From contig NZ_CP113916.1 of the NCBI RefSeq assembly GCF_029395455.1, positions 1-64,000 of the forward strand: DNA of 64,000 bases, written 5' to 3'. The notes under the pieces were generated by a model. It did no database searches. It was not told the DNA's origin and worked only from the letters and a program-made list of their open reading frames with translations. Shown in pieces: positions 44,942 to 54,463 of this stretch (position 1 is the first letter of the stretch; each line of letters starts with the position of its first letter). Made by a program: the position numbers and the translations under genes. Source of the DNA: Lactobacillus sp. ESL0785. GTDB taxonomy: Bacteria; Bacillota; Bacilli; Lactobacillales; Lactobacillaceae.

Positions 44942-46192
44942 ATGGAACAATTAGCAGAGATTTTCAGAACAATTATAAACATTGGTGCGACTGCATTACT
45001 GCCAATAATTATTTTCATTTTGGGATTAATTTTTCGAATGAAAATTGGCGAAGCAATTAAATCTGGACTAACTGTTGGTATTGGCTTTATGGGGTTATCT
45101 TTAGTAGTTAATCTATTGACATCTTCATTGAAGCCAGCTGTTGATTATTATTCTAAGCTAGGTTCTGGATATACCATTACTGATATTGGCTGGCCTGCTA
45201 TTGGTGCTGCTTCATGGGTAGCTCCGTTTGCTGGATTAGCTATTTTATTAGGAATTTTGATCAATATTGTACTTGTTAGAACAGGTTTAACTAAGACAAT
45301 GAATGTCGATATTTGGAATTATATGCATTTTTTGATTCCAGGTGCCTTAGCATATGTGTTGTTTAACAACTTTTGGATTGGTCTTGTAGTTACTGTTTTA
45401 ATGTCAATTGCGGCTTTATTTATTGGTGATAAATTAGCTAAAAAATGGGAAGACTACTTTGGCTTAGAAGGTACGACATGTACGACAATTATTTATACTG
45501 CCTGGGTAATCCCGTTCTCTTGGCTAGTGAATAAGTTAATCGATATTATTCCTGGATTAAATAAAATTGATTTTAGTTTAAAGGATGCAAACAAGCATTT
45601 GGGTATTTTTGGAGATTCATCAATTATTGGTACGATTGTAGGACTTTTATTAGCTGTTTTAACACATCAAGGCTTAGCTAATACGGTTAACATGGCAATC
45701 GGAATTGCTAGTGTAATGGTGCTGATGCCGAAGATGGTTAGTGTCTTAATGGAAGGAATTTCTCCAGTTGGTAAAGCAGCGCGGACAACGATGTCAAAGC
45801 AATTGGGTGAAAAAGCTGACTTACATATCGGGATGGATATTGCACTAGGACTTGGTGATCCGACTACTGAAACAGCTACTGTAATTACAATTCCATTGGT
45901 AATTCTATGTGCACTATTTTTACCTAATATTAAGCTATTCCCAGTAGGACTGTTAATGTCAATTATCTATATTTCAGTTGCTGGCTCGTTAGTTACCAAG
46001 GGTAACCTGTTTAGAACTGTCCTAATTGGAACAATCTTTTGTGCGATTACGCTGTATCTTGAGGCTTGGGTTGCTCCTGGTGCTACACAGATGATCAAAG
46101 CTGGTGGCGTTAAAGTATCAAGTTTATCTTCTGATTTAACTTTATCTGAGCCATGGAATTTATTGATTTACTGGCTGAGAACTGTCTTTTGA
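44942..46192 (+). CDS. PTS EIIC component, galactitol type
   Basis: This 416-residue membrane permease of the EIIC-gat family has about 10 helices. It has a start like IINIGATALLPIIIFILGL, the substrate-region motif GDPTTETATV and a GISPVGKAA segment. GAGGGGG precedes the ATG. Family members take up galactitol or related polyols and pentoses. The true sugar is unknown, and the epimerase and hexuloisomerase that follow suggest a ketohexose-type product. Confidence 0.9.
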   Translation: MEQLAEIFRTIINIGATALLPIIIFILGLIFRMKIGEAIKSGLTVGIGFMGLSLVVNLLTSSLKPAVDYYSKLGSGYTITDIGWPAIGAASWVAPFAGLAILLGILINIVLVRTGLTKTMNVDIWNYMHFLIPGALAYVLFNNFWIGLVVTVLMSIAALFIGDKLAKKWEDYFGLEGTTCTTIIYTAWVIPFSWLVNKLIDIIPGLNKIDFSLKDANKHLGIFGDSSIIGTIVGLLLAVLTHQGLANTVNMAIGIASVMVLMPKMVSVLMEGISPVGKAARTTMSKQLGEKADLHIGMDIALGLGDPTTETATVITIPLVILCALFLPNIKLFPVGLLMSIIYISVAGSLVTKGNLFRTVLIGTIFCAITLYLEAWVAPGATQMIKAGGVKVSSLSSDLTLSEPWNLLIYWLRTVF

Positions 46193-46209
46193 TTAAAGGA
46201 GATTGAAAT

Positions 46210-46857
46210 ATGACAGAAATTTTACCGTCAATTTTTGGCGCTGACATTTTGAACTTACAACGAGAAATTGATCAGATAGAAAAGGAGAACATTAAACTTT
46301 TACATGTGGATGTGATGGATGGCAACTTTGTTAGTAACATTGCATTTGGTCCTAATCAAGTAAAAGCAATGAAAGACTACAGCAATTTAACTTTTGATAT
46401 TCATACGATGATTGCAAACCCATTAAGACATATCGAAGACATTATCAATACGGGTGCCGAAATGATTTGCGTACACTTTGAATCGACATCACAAATTCAT
46501 TATGTTTTACAGAAAATAAAAAAGGCAGGTAAAAAGGCTGGTGTTGCACTTGCACCGGGCACTTCAGAAACTGAAATTAAATATCTATTGAATGAAGTAG
46601 ATTATGTTTTGGTGATGTCAATTAACCCTGGTGAACCGGGACAAACATTTTTACCGCAAACGATTGAAAAAATAAAAAATGTGAAGAAAATGATTGGCAA
46701 TCGTAATATTCAAATTGAAGTAGATGGTGGGATTACTGATACTTGGGCAAAAGCATGTAGGGATGCTGGTGCAGATTTACTAGTTGTGGGCGGTTATCTG
46801 TTTGGCAAAGAACAATTCCACCTGCAATATCAAAAATTACTTGATGCAATTAAATAA
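46210..46857 (+). CDS. Ribulose-phosphate-3-epimerase family, probable allulose-6-phosphate 3-epimerase
   Basis: This 215-residue TIM-barrel epimerase has HVDVMDGNFV, the metal His in FDIHTMIANP, MSINPGEPGQTF and EVDGGIT. In the second motif the usual DVHLMI is replaced by DIHTMI, and PG is followed by EPGQ, resembling the AlsE subgroup acting on allulose/fructose 6-phosphate. The choice of hexulose over pentulose substrate is inferred from this and from the gat-type PTS upstream. AAGGAGA precedes the ATG. Confidence 0.82.
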   Translation: MTEILPSIFGADILNLQREIDQIEKENIKLLHVDVMDGNFVSNIAFGPNQVKAMKDYSNLTFDIHTMIANPLRHIEDIINTGAEMICVHFESTSQIHYVLQKIKKAGKKAGVALAPGTSETEIKYLLNEVDYVLVMSINPGEPGQTFLPQTIEKIKNVKKMIGNRNIQIEVDGGITDTWAKACRDAGADLLVVGGYLFGKEQFHLQYQKLLDAIK

Positions 46858-46877
46858 AAATTTTGAAAGAAATTAAT

Positions 46878-47429
46878 ATGAAAAATTATACGATTAATAT
46901 TTTAAGACAGTTGACAGAATATGCAAAAAATTTAAATACGAATGAACTAAAAGCTGTTGTTTTACAAATTAAACAGGCACGACATATTTTTTTAGCAGGA
47001 GCAGGTCGCTCAGGCTTGGCGGTCCAGGCTTTTACCAATAGGTTGATGCATTTAGGTTACTCTACAAGCTTTGTTGGTGAGATTAGTTCGCCGCATTCAC
47101 ATCCAGGAGATCTGTTAATTATTTGTTCGGGATCAGGTGAAACAGCTAGCTTAAAGGCATTGGCAAAAAAAGCTAAAAATGTAAAGGTTACGGTAGTTTT
47201 ATTTACAACTGCCAAAAATTCTTCGATAGCTGGGTTAGCCGATTATCAGGTGCTTCTACCAGGAAAAGCTAAGGGAACAATTGCTGATGAAACTGGCTTT
47301 GAGCAGCCAATGGCGTCTTCATTTGAGCAGTTAGCATTCTTAACGTTTGATGGCTTAGTAATTAATTTAATGGATGAAACTGGCGAAACTTCTGCATCAA
47401 TGTTTGCTAGACATGCGGATTTTGAATAA
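46878..47429 (+). CDS. hxlB: SIS-domain 6-phospho-3-hexuloisomerase (second copy)
   Basis: This 183-residue SIS isomerase has FLAGAGRSGLAVQAFTNRLM and ICSGSGETASL, and it is clearly a paralogue of the protein at 39705 although quite divergent. ATG 46878 follows GAAAGAAA; an in-frame TTG at 46863 is less likely. It sits between the epimerase and an SDR dehydrogenase in the PTS operon. No HUMPS partner lies in this operon, so it may use the synthase of the first operon or act on a PTS-derived hexulose phosphate. Confidence 0.83.
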   Translation: MKNYTINILRQLTEYAKNLNTNELKAVVLQIKQARHIFLAGAGRSGLAVQAFTNRLMHLGYSTSFVGEISSPHSHPGDLLIICSGSGETASLKALAKKAKNVKVTVVLFTTAKNSSIAGLADYQVLLPGKAKGTIADETGFEQPMASSFEQLAFLTFDGLVINLMDETGETSASMFARHADFE

Positions 47430-47448
47430 GAATGAGAGGAAACATAAA

Positions 47449-48198
47449 ATGAAAAAATTTGAAGGTAAAGTTATTTTGGTAACTGGCGCTGCTAATGGGA
47501 TTGGTAAGGGTATTGTAGAAAAGTTTGCACAAAATGGTGCCAATACTGTTATCGTGGATTTTGATGAGAAAAAAGGCCAGGCTGTCGCTGATGAATTGAC
47601 AAGTAAGTATCAGAAGTCATTGTTTGTCAAAACCGACGTGTCTGATTATTCTGCCCTTGAAAATGTTCACGCCAAAGTAATGGAAACTTTTGGCAGAATT
47701 GATAGTTTGATTATTGATGCCGGTATTGCATATGCAGATACTGTAGATGAAATTTCTGTTGAGGAATGGCAAAGGGTAATTAACATTAACTTGTCAGGTG
47801 CATTTTATACCGTTAAAGCCTTTTATCAGGAATTCTTAGAAAATAAGGGCAGCATGGTCTTTATTACTTCGGGTTCTGCATTAAGTGGTACTGGTGGTGG
47901 TGTTGCATATCCTGCTTCAAAGGCTGGTGATGAAGGCTTGATGAGAGGATTGGCAAAAGAATTGGGCCCTAAAGGCGTAACTGTCAATGCAATAGCTCCG
48001 AGGGTAATTGATTCAGGTTTGTTAAGCGTGCATTATCCAACTAAGGAAAGCTTAAAGCCATTATTAAAGCAAATTGCTGTTAGAAGAATTGGTAAAGTAG
48101 ATGACGTTGCTAACTTAGCTTATTTCTTGGCAAGTCCTGAGAATTCTTACATTCAAGGTCAAACTATATTATTAGATGGAAATAGAACGGTTAGATAG
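47449..48198 (+). CDS. SDR family oxidoreductase
   Basis: This 249-residue classical short-chain dehydrogenase has the NAD(P)-binding TGAANGIGKG (about 12-21), Asp38 after the second strand (VIVDFDEKKG, suggesting NAD), NAG replaced by IIDAGIAYA, and the catalytic TSGSA...YPASKAG. ATG 47449 follows GAGAGGA; an upstream in-frame extension overlaps the previous gene and is not needed. It is last in the PTS operon and probably oxidises or reduces a polyol phosphate. Confidence 0.88.
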   Translation: MKKFEGKVILVTGAANGIGKGIVEKFAQNGANTVIVDFDEKKGQAVADELTSKYQKSLFVKTDVSDYSALENVHAKVMETFGRIDSLIIDAGIAYADTVDEISVEEWQRVININLSGAFYTVKAFYQEFLENKGSMVFITSGSALSGTGGGVAYPASKAGDEGLMRGLAKELGPKGVTVNAIAPRVIDSGLLSVHYPTKESLKPLLKQIAVRRIGKVDDVANLAYFLASPENSYIQGQTILLDGNRTVR

Positions 48199-48257
48199 CA
48201 AAACTATAACTAAAATAAAGTAGTGGACTTCCATTGAAATTATCCTTGATTTAATCT

Positions 48258-49204
48258 TAACTGAAACTTGAAAGTCAGAAATCACGCATAAACAACGTAT
48301 TTCCTGACTTTTTTGCCCCCAAAAACGCAAAACCTGTCTGTGTTAGTATCCAAATCAAAGTCTTATATTATGAAAACTATACTGCAAATTAATCAAGAGA
48401 AGTACACTTCTTCCTTAATTTCTGCTTTTGCCAAACTAATTGGTCTAGCTGATCTAACCACGTTTTGCTCGTAAGTCCTTGTATCGTTTTGTTTAACCGA
48501 CAAAATTTACCTCTAAGACTAGTAGAAATTTTCTTAATGATTGTTGCATTAATTGGAAAAGTTGCTTTGTTTAGCTGCTGCTAATTTAATCACTGCTCTT
48601 AGGACAGTAATCGACAAGCGCAGAAGACTGGCTTTGATTGGTGATGATACTGCTCCTATTCTAAGAAGCCAGAATCACTTGCTAGAGCCTATGAACATTG
48701 TCGTTGTCGCTCTTATGACGTAGAGAGTTTGTATGAACGTTTAGTTGCAAAGCTAAAGATGACTATCTTTATAGCTGTGTAGTCAATGCTGAGTATACGA
48801 GACACAGTTTTCCTATCAAACTAGTATATGTTACTAAACGTAGCCAAACAATATCTTGTTTTGGACAAGTCACACATTCAAAGTTATGACGACGGGACGG
48901 GCAATGTGGTTATTTTGCCATTACAGCTGACTTGCTGGCTTGGCAAGAAAGACAAGCCACAATTGGGGATTTATTTAATGAACGCCGCTAGCCTTTGAAG
49001 AAACATTGATCTACCTGTTAGCAGCGCTAAAAGAGATTAAGGAACAAATTACAGCAGAGTAGGATCAAATAATCAATTTATCAAGCTATTACCTAATTTT
49101 GTGCAAAAGATGTTACAAAGGATAGTATGAGACATAATTAAGCGCTAAAAAAGTCAGATGACGCAAGAGATCTGACTAGTTTTACTGCTTTCAAGTTTCA
49201 GTTA
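48258..49204 (+). mobile_element. Decayed IS4-like insertion sequence
   Basis: Perfect 17-bp inverted repeats TAACTGAAACTTGAAAG (48258-48274) and its complement (49188-49204) bound the element. Between them lie out-of-frame pieces of an IS4-type DDE transposase. They include ALIGDDTAPILRS around 48632, ARAYEHCRCRSYDVESLYE around 48685, YSCVVNAEYTRHSFPIKLVY around 48770, and ITADLLAWQERQATIGDLF around 48920. Frameshifts and stops show it is inactive. A hairpin near 48270-48312 and hairpin-forming sequence near 49150-49180 lie inside the ends. Confidence 0.72.
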
Positions 49205-49208
49205 GTTA

Positions 49209-49248
49209 AATAACCGTTGGTTGTATAAAACACCAGCGGTTATTTTTT
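49209..49248 (+). terminator. Hairpin after the decayed IS element
   Basis: AATAACCGTTGG (49209-49220) pairs with CCAGCGGTTATT (49233-49244), followed by a T-run. It may have been the terminator of the catabolic operon before the IS inserted. Confidence 0.75.
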
Positions 49249-49344
49249 ACTCTAAATTTTTTTAGAATAGTTTTCATTTTGCATAGATTAGTGACCAAGT
49301 TCGTAAATAGCTACTACTAAAATACTAGCAAAAGGGTAAGTCTT

Positions 49345-50736
49345 TTAAATGATTACTTCAACTTTATTGAAGACAGTCTTTTTACCCAATGCTGGCTCGG
49401 TCAGAATTTCGACTTTATTTTTGCTAATTGTTATTGGTAATAGCTCATGTTCATAGAGTCTTTCCTCAATAAACATTAACCCATTATTATTTTTGATTAC
49501 AGGGTAACGCCACTTGCCAATAGTTACCACTAGCTGATCATCTTTAGCACTCAAAGTAACTAAACCATAACCTTTGTTTTGGTAGTCACCTAGTAGTTCT
49601 GCTTTGGCTGGAACAGATATATAATTGTCGCCTTTAAGTTGCTTGATTTTTGCTTCTTTAGCAGCAATTTTATTATCCATAATGGTTTTAACTTTATTAA
49701 GCCAATCTGTATCTGTAACGCCAAGGGCGTGATCAATCGTATTATAGGCCCAAGCAAAAATAGCGTCTGTTGAATCCATGTTAGTGGTCATGACAAAGGC
49801 TAGGTCAAGATCAGGAACAAAGCCTAAGAACGAGCAGTAGCCAATATAAGAACCACTGTGGTAGAAATATTTGTGACCACGGTAATCTTCCATCATCATG
49901 CCTAACCCATAATTGGCAAAGTTAGCACTACCGTAAGCTCTACTTGGAGTCATGATCGACTGTGGAAGATAGCGTTGTGCTGTAATTTCATTTTTTGTTG
50001 TCTTCTGAGTTTTTAGCTGAAATTTAGCCCACGTTAATAAGTCAGAGATAGTGGCCAACATGCTGCTGGCACCGCCAACCTTACCGGGAGCAATAAAAGG
50101 TACTTCTTTATTTTTCTCATCTTGTCTAATATAGGGCTTAACTACCCGATTAAAAGGTGCTTCATGATGGTTGATAAAAGTATTATGAAGCTTTAAAGGC
50201 TCTAAGAGATTTTCTCTTTCGTAATGACCATAGTCGTCACCGATTACTTGCTCCATAACATAAGTAGCTACGGCAAAGATCAGGTTGCTGTACTGCATCT
50301 TATAACGCAATTCATGGTTTGGTTCTAAGTAAGCAACATGTTCGACTTTTTCTTTTAATGTTAAATCATATTTATTCATGTTAGTGAACCGCATTAAATC
50401 GTGAGCCGGCAACCCGCTTTGGTGGCTCAACGCATCCCTAAAGGTGAGATGTTCTTCGACATATTTATCTACCATTTTAAAGTCTGGCCAATAATGTTTA
50501 AGGGGGGTATCTAGGTCAATTACTTCTTTATCTGCTAACTGACAAATAGCGGTGGCCAAGAAAGTCTTTGATATTGAAGCTAGCGGATAAAGGCTGTCTG
50601 CTTGTGCTTGTCCATATACCTGGCTGAAACTTTCTCCGTACTGGTAGACACCAACAGCGACACTAGGAAGATTAAATTTATCTTTTAATTTTTTAGCAAA
50701 TTGTCCAAAATATTTTGTATCCATGTTTAAGTTCAT
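49345..50736 (-). CDS. Serine hydrolase of the class C beta-lactamase/PbpX type
   Basis: This 463-residue protein has the active SxxK motif in YPLASISKTFL (about residue 49), YSN in LRYKMQYSNLIFA as second motif, and an HSGSYIGY stretch in place of KTG. It lacks a clear signal peptide and has a C-terminal beta-rich extension (about 370-463, a DUF3471-like region). Such proteins include D-aminopeptidases, esterases and autolysin-like peptidases; beta-lactam hydrolysis is unlikely. It is divergent from the peptide-binding lipoprotein. Confidence 0.82.
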   Translation of the reverse strand: MNLNMDTKYFGQFAKKLKDKFNLPSVAVGVYQYGESFSQVYGQAQADSLYPLASISKTFLATAICQLADKEVIDLDTPLKHYWPDFKMVDKYVEEHLTFRDALSHQSGLPAHDLMRFTNMNKYDLTLKEKVEHVAYLEPNHELRYKMQYSNLIFAVATYVMEQVIGDDYGHYERENLLEPLKLHNTFINHHEAPFNRVVKPYIRQDEKNKEVPFIAPGKVGGASSMLATISDLLTWAKFQLKTQKTTKNEITAQRYLPQSIMTPSRAYGSANFANYGLGMMMEDYRGHKYFYHSGSYIGYCSFLGFVPDLDLAFVMTTNMDSTDAIFAWAYNTIDHALGVTDTDWLNKVKTIMDNKIAAKEAKIKQLKGDNYISVPAKAELLGDYQNKGYGLVTLSAKDDQLVVTIGKWRYPVIKNNNGLMFIEERLYEHELLPITISKNKVEILTEPALGKKTVFNKVEVII

Positions 50737-50902
50737 CCCTCATTAAATCTTTATTTTCATAAGTTATTACTCCATTTAAATAATGTAACACACTTAAATT
50801 TTTTATTAAATATTTTTAATCAAAAAATTAAAAAACATTCATTTTATAATTTTTGTGTGATATTATATTATTTATATTTAATAAACGGATGGTGATAATA
50901 AC

Positions 50903-52669
50903 ATGAAAAAAACAAAGCTACTAGCGCCGCTAGGTATTGCAGGCTTATGCACTGTGATTCTTACCGGTTGCGGAAACAATAGCAAAAACAATACTGATAA
51001 TAAATCCGTGGCTAAGCTGCCAATGTCCACACCGGTAAAGCCAGTAAAGCAAGGTGGAACGGTCAAAGTTGCCCTTGAAACTGATACTCCTTTTTCGGGT
51101 ATTTTTTCGCAAGAACTAGCTACTGATGATGCAGATTCGCAAGTTGCTGCTCCAGGACTAGAATCTCTATTTGATACTGATAATAACTATAAGATTAATG
51201 ACAAAGGCCCTGCTACCTTACGCCTTGATCAAAAAGCCAAGACAATTAATATTACTGTAAAAAAGGGTGTTAAGTGGTCTGACGGTAAGCAAGTAGTAGC
51301 CAAAGATATTGAATATGCTTATGAAATATTAGCTAATAAGGACACGGCTTGTCCACGCTATGGGAGCCAATTTGAAATAATCAAAGGAATGAAAGAATAC
51401 CACGAGGGCAAGGCTAAGACTATTTCTGGGATTACCATGCCAGACGGTGAAAATGGGCGCAAAGTAGTTATTTATTGTACTGCTCTTAATCCAAGTATGT
51501 ATAACAGTGGCTGTCGTTACTATTGGGATGTTGCTGAACCATATCATTACTTAAAAGATGTCCCATTTTCTAAGTTAAAATCCTCAGACAAGATCAGAAA
51601 GAACCCACTATTTTTCGGTGCTTATCAAGTTGAAAAAGTAGTACGTGGACAATCTGTAACCTGGGTTCCAAATAAGTATTACTGGCGCGGAAAACCAAAG
51701 CTAGACAAAATCATTATTTCTGTAGTTGCACCTAATTCAACTTCCCAGGCAATTAAGAGTAATAAGTTTGATGTTGCCAATGTTATTAATACACAATGGA
51801 AACAAGTAAAAGATACTAAGAATGTTAATTTTATTTCGCAAATCCCATTAAACTATCACTATCTCGCCTTTAAAGTGGGTAAGTGGGATAAAAATAAGAG
51901 CCAGAATGTAATGGATCCGCATAGTAAGATGAGTAATAAGGCTTTGCGGCAAGCAATTGGTTATGGAATGAATATTGATGCCGTGAACCAGCGCTATACT
52001 TATGGTTTAACTTTTAGAGTGCCAACGTTAATTCCTAAACAATTTGGCGATTACTTTGATAAGAATTCCAAGGGTTATAACTACGATCTGAAAAAAGCTA
52101 ATCAACTTTTAGATAAAGCCGGTTACAAGAAAAAAGGCAAATGGCGCGTTCAACCTAACGGTAAGAAGCTAGAAATTAATATTGCCGCTATGAGCGGGGA
52201 CAGTACCCAAGGACCGATTATTCAGAATTATATTCAGCAATGGCAAAAGCTCGGCTTAAACGTTAAATTAGCGACTGGTAGACTGATTGAGCATAATTCA
52301 TTTTATGACAAGGTTCAAAATGATGATCCTGGAATTGATATGTTCATTGGTGGTTGGTCAATGCCTTCAGAGCCATCTCCACAGACTTATTATGGAGACC
52401 ATGCAGCATTTAATATGTCTCGTTTTGTAACTAAGAAGAATAACCAATTGCTCGATGAATTGAATTCGCAAAAAGCCTTCAATCATAAATATCGGGTACA
52501 AAAATTCCATGAATGGCAAGAATACATGAATAATGAGGCTTATGTAATTCCAATTGATAATTCTTACCAAATTACAGCAGTTAACAATAAGTTAACGGGC
52601 TTTTCAAGAAGACCATCCCAAAATAACAACGGGCAACCATTATGGTATAAAGTGGCTTACGTAAAATAA
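50903..52669 (+). CDS. Orphan peptide ABC transporter substrate-binding lipoprotein
   Basis: This 588-residue SBP family 5 lipoprotein has the lipobox LTGC (Cys24) and the typical WSDGKQVVAKDIEYAYEIL segment. A Gly/Asn/Lys-rich linker follows the cysteine. No permease or ATPase gene is adjacent, so it probably feeds a transporter elsewhere such as OppBCDF. GGTGATAATA precedes the ATG. It is 27 bases from an iminopeptidase-like gene. Confidence 0.9.
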   Translation: MKKTKLLAPLGIAGLCTVILTGCGNNSKNNTDNKSVAKLPMSTPVKPVKQGGTVKVALETDTPFSGIFSQELATDDADSQVAAPGLESLFDTDNNYKINDKGPATLRLDQKAKTINITVKKGVKWSDGKQVVAKDIEYAYEILANKDTACPRYGSQFEIIKGMKEYHEGKAKTISGITMPDGENGRKVVIYCTALNPSMYNSGCRYYWDVAEPYHYLKDVPFSKLKSSDKIRKNPLFFGAYQVEKVVRGQSVTWVPNKYYWRGKPKLDKIIISVVAPNSTSQAIKSNKFDVANVINTQWKQVKDTKNVNFISQIPLNYHYLAFKVGKWDKNKSQNVMDPHSKMSNKALRQAIGYGMNIDAVNQRYTYGLTFRVPTLIPKQFGDYFDKNSKGYNYDLKKANQLLDKAGYKKKGKWRVQPNGKKLEINIAAMSGDSTQGPIIQNYIQQWQKLGLNVKLATGRLIEHNSFYDKVQNDDPGIDMFIGGWSMPSEPSPQTYYGDHAAFNMSRFVTKKNNQLLDELNSQKAFNHKYRVQKFHEWQEYMNNEAYVIPIDNSYQITAVNNKLTGFSRRPSQNNNGQPLWYKVAYVK

Positions 52670-52696
52670 AAGAGAGAAAAAGAGAATATTTAAAAG

Positions 52697-53611
52697 ATGA
52701 AAAATGGAACAAAAATAATTACTTTAGACAACGGTTATCATTTATGGACAAGTACCCAAGGAGAAGGGGATATTCATTTGCTAGCTTTGCATGGTGGTCC
52801 TGGCGGTAATCATGAATACTGGGAAGATGCCGCTGATCGACTTGCTGCAGAGGGACTTCACGTCACAGTTCACATGTATGACCAGTTAGGGTCACTTTAT
52901 TCAGATCAACCAGATTACGATGATCCCGAAATTGCAGCTAAGTATTTAACTTACGAATATTTTTTGGATGAAGTAGAAGAGGTAAGACAAAAACTAGGCT
53001 TGAACAATTTTTACTTAATTGGTCAAAGCTGGGGTGGGGTTTTGGTACAAGAATATGCCGTTAAATACGGTAAAAATCTAAAAGCTGCCATTATTTCCTC
53101 GATGGTTGACGATACTGACGATTACCTAGCTTCAATTAATCGCTGCCGGCAAGAAGTTTTACCACAAACAGAAATTGACTTTATGCGTAAGTGCGAAGCT
53201 AATAATGATTACGACAACGAACGCTATCAAGCTGATGTCCAAATTCTGAATATTAATTTCATGGATCGCAGACAACCTTGCAAGTTGTATCATATTAAGC
53301 GTTTGGGTGGACTACCTGTTTACCATGCTTTCCAAGGTGATAACGAATTTGTGGTCACTGGTAAATTGAAGGAATGGCACTTCAGAGATCAACTTAAAAA
53401 TATTACGGTACCAACACTTCTAACGTTTGGTGAACATGAAACGATGCCACTAGATACGGCTAGAATTATGCAAAAAGAGATTCCGAACTCGAGATTAGTT
53501 ACTACGCCGGAAGCAGGACACCATCATATGGTTGATAATCCTAAAGTGTATTACAAACACCTGGCTGACTTTATCAAAGAAGTTGAAGCAGGTACTTTTA
53601 AAGGGGAATAG
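52697..53611 (+). CDS. Proline iminopeptidase-like alpha/beta hydrolase
   Basis: This 304-residue serine peptidase of the S33 family has the oxyanion HGGPGG, the nucleophile elbow GQSWGG and a C-terminal histidine in AGHHHMVDNP. It cleaves N-terminal proline or related residues from short peptides in the cytoplasm. The pairing with a peptide receptor one gene upstream suggests joint use of proline-rich peptides. It is followed by a terminator. Confidence 0.88.
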   Translation: MKNGTKIITLDNGYHLWTSTQGEGDIHLLALHGGPGGNHEYWEDAADRLAAEGLHVTVHMYDQLGSLYSDQPDYDDPEIAAKYLTYEYFLDEVEEVRQKLGLNNFYLIGQSWGGVLVQEYAVKYGKNLKAAIISSMVDDTDDYLASINRCRQEVLPQTEIDFMRKCEANNDYDNERYQADVQILNINFMDRRQPCKLYHIKRLGGLPVYHAFQGDNEFVVTGKLKEWHFRDQLKNITVPTLLTFGEHETMPLDTARIMQKEIPNSRLVTTPEAGHHHMVDNPKVYYKHLADFIKEVEAGTFKGE

Positions 53612-53637
53612 GATAAATTTACTTAGCAATAAAGTAG

Positions 53638-53672
53638 AAATAAGCAGTTTGAGTTTTAACTGCTTATTTTTT
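53638..53672 (+). terminator. Terminator after the iminopeptidase-like gene
   Basis: AAATAAGCAGTT (53638-53649) pairs perfectly with AACTGCTTATTT (53658-53669), followed by TTT. Confidence 0.88.
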
Positions 53673-53709
53673 ACGTTTAATTTGTTTTAATTTCTGGAAA
53701 AAATTAATG

Positions 53710-54351
53710 CTATTTCAATTTATCAATCTGCTTCTTTATGCGATAAACGGTCGACTTCGAGACATTGAACATGTCAGCTGCTTCTTGATAGCTCATCCCT
53801 TTGATAGTAACGGCTTTATAGATGGTCAAATAGCGATCACTGATTGTTCGCCGCGGCCGTCCCTCACGGTAACTTTTAGAATTAAATTTAGCTTTCTGTT
53901 TTCCCTTTTTGACTGCAGAACTGCGCATTTCAACTTCAATGCTATTGACTAAGGAAATAGCATCAAGCAAAAAAGTGCCTTTTTCATCGTTCTTGATTTT
54001 CCCGTAGCCAATAACATAAACGCAAATTTCTTTGTTTAGGATTCTACGTAAAATCTTGACTAACTGTTCTAAGTTACTCCCCAATTGCGCAAAATCAGTT
54101 ACGATTAAACTGTCATTCACTTTAGCTACTTCAATTAGCTTATGGAGATTTTTGCGTTCATCATCAAAAAGGTCATCAATAATAAAATTAACATGGTGCC
54201 CGTTTGCAAAACGAATAATTTTTTCTCTACCACCATTGTAGGAATCTGCAGAGCAAGCTAAATAACCCCAAATAACTTGATCAGTTTTGATAGTTGAAAT
54301 ATTTTTAGCGTAATGCAACATGTGATTACTAAGTTTTTCAAAATTAAACAT
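53710..54351 (-). CDS. Resolvase-like protein lacking catalytic arginines (putative regulator)
   Basis: This 213-residue protein of the serine recombinase family aligns with Tn3/gamma-delta resolvase. GYLACSADS stands for GYARVST, TDFAQLGSN for the KLDRLGRD segment, a long central helix follows, and the end is a resolvase HTH (GMSYQEAADMFNVSKSTVYR). The nucleophile serine is kept (Ser34), but the arginines matching Arg8, Arg68 and Arg71 are Ala32, Gln89 and Ser92. It is divergent from a mannose-family PTS operon, with a res-like inverted repeat between them. It is probably a DNA-binding regulator, not a recombinase; this is inference. Confidence 0.8.
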   Translation of the reverse strand: MFNFEKLSNHMLHYAKNISTIKTDQVIWGYLACSADSYNGGREKIIRFANGHHVNFIIDDLFDDERKNLHKLIEVAKVNDSLIVTDFAQLGSNLEQLVKILRRILNKEICVYVIGYGKIKNDEKGTFLLDAISLVNSIEVEMRSSAVKKGKQKAKFNSKSYREGRPRRTISDRYLTIYKAVTIKGMSYQEAADMFNVSKSTVYRIKKQIDKLK

Positions 54352-54367
54352 TCTTTTCTCCTAAGAA

Positions 54368-54391
54368 TTTCAAAAAGTAAATAGTTTCTGA
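54368..54391. promoter_or_regulatory. Second, imperfect TTTCAAAAA-type site
   Basis: TTTCAAAAAG and AGTTTCTGAA flank a short spacer, resembling the perfect inverted repeat 96 bp away. It lies just before the regulator's own start, consistent with autoregulation. Confidence 0.4.
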
Positions 54392-54440
54392 ATACGAACA
54401 GATGATTTGTTTTTAAAAAATATCGTTATTCTTATCTTAT

Positions 54441-54454
54441 AGGAAGCGCTTACT
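54441..54454 (+). promoter_or_regulatory. cre-like site 1 of the mannose-type PTS operon
   Basis: AGGAAGCGCTTACT matches 12 of 14 positions of the CcpA consensus. Confidence 0.5.
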
Positions 54455-54463
54455 ATAAGCAAG

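Noticed and set aside
49345..50736. True beta-lactamase resistance gene
   Set aside because: It has the SxxK and YSN motifs but no KTG and no export signal. It fits the PbpX/esterase group better.
53710..54351. Active site-specific recombinase
   Set aside because: The three arginines needed for catalysis are replaced, and no second crossover site or inverted invertible segment is visible nearby.
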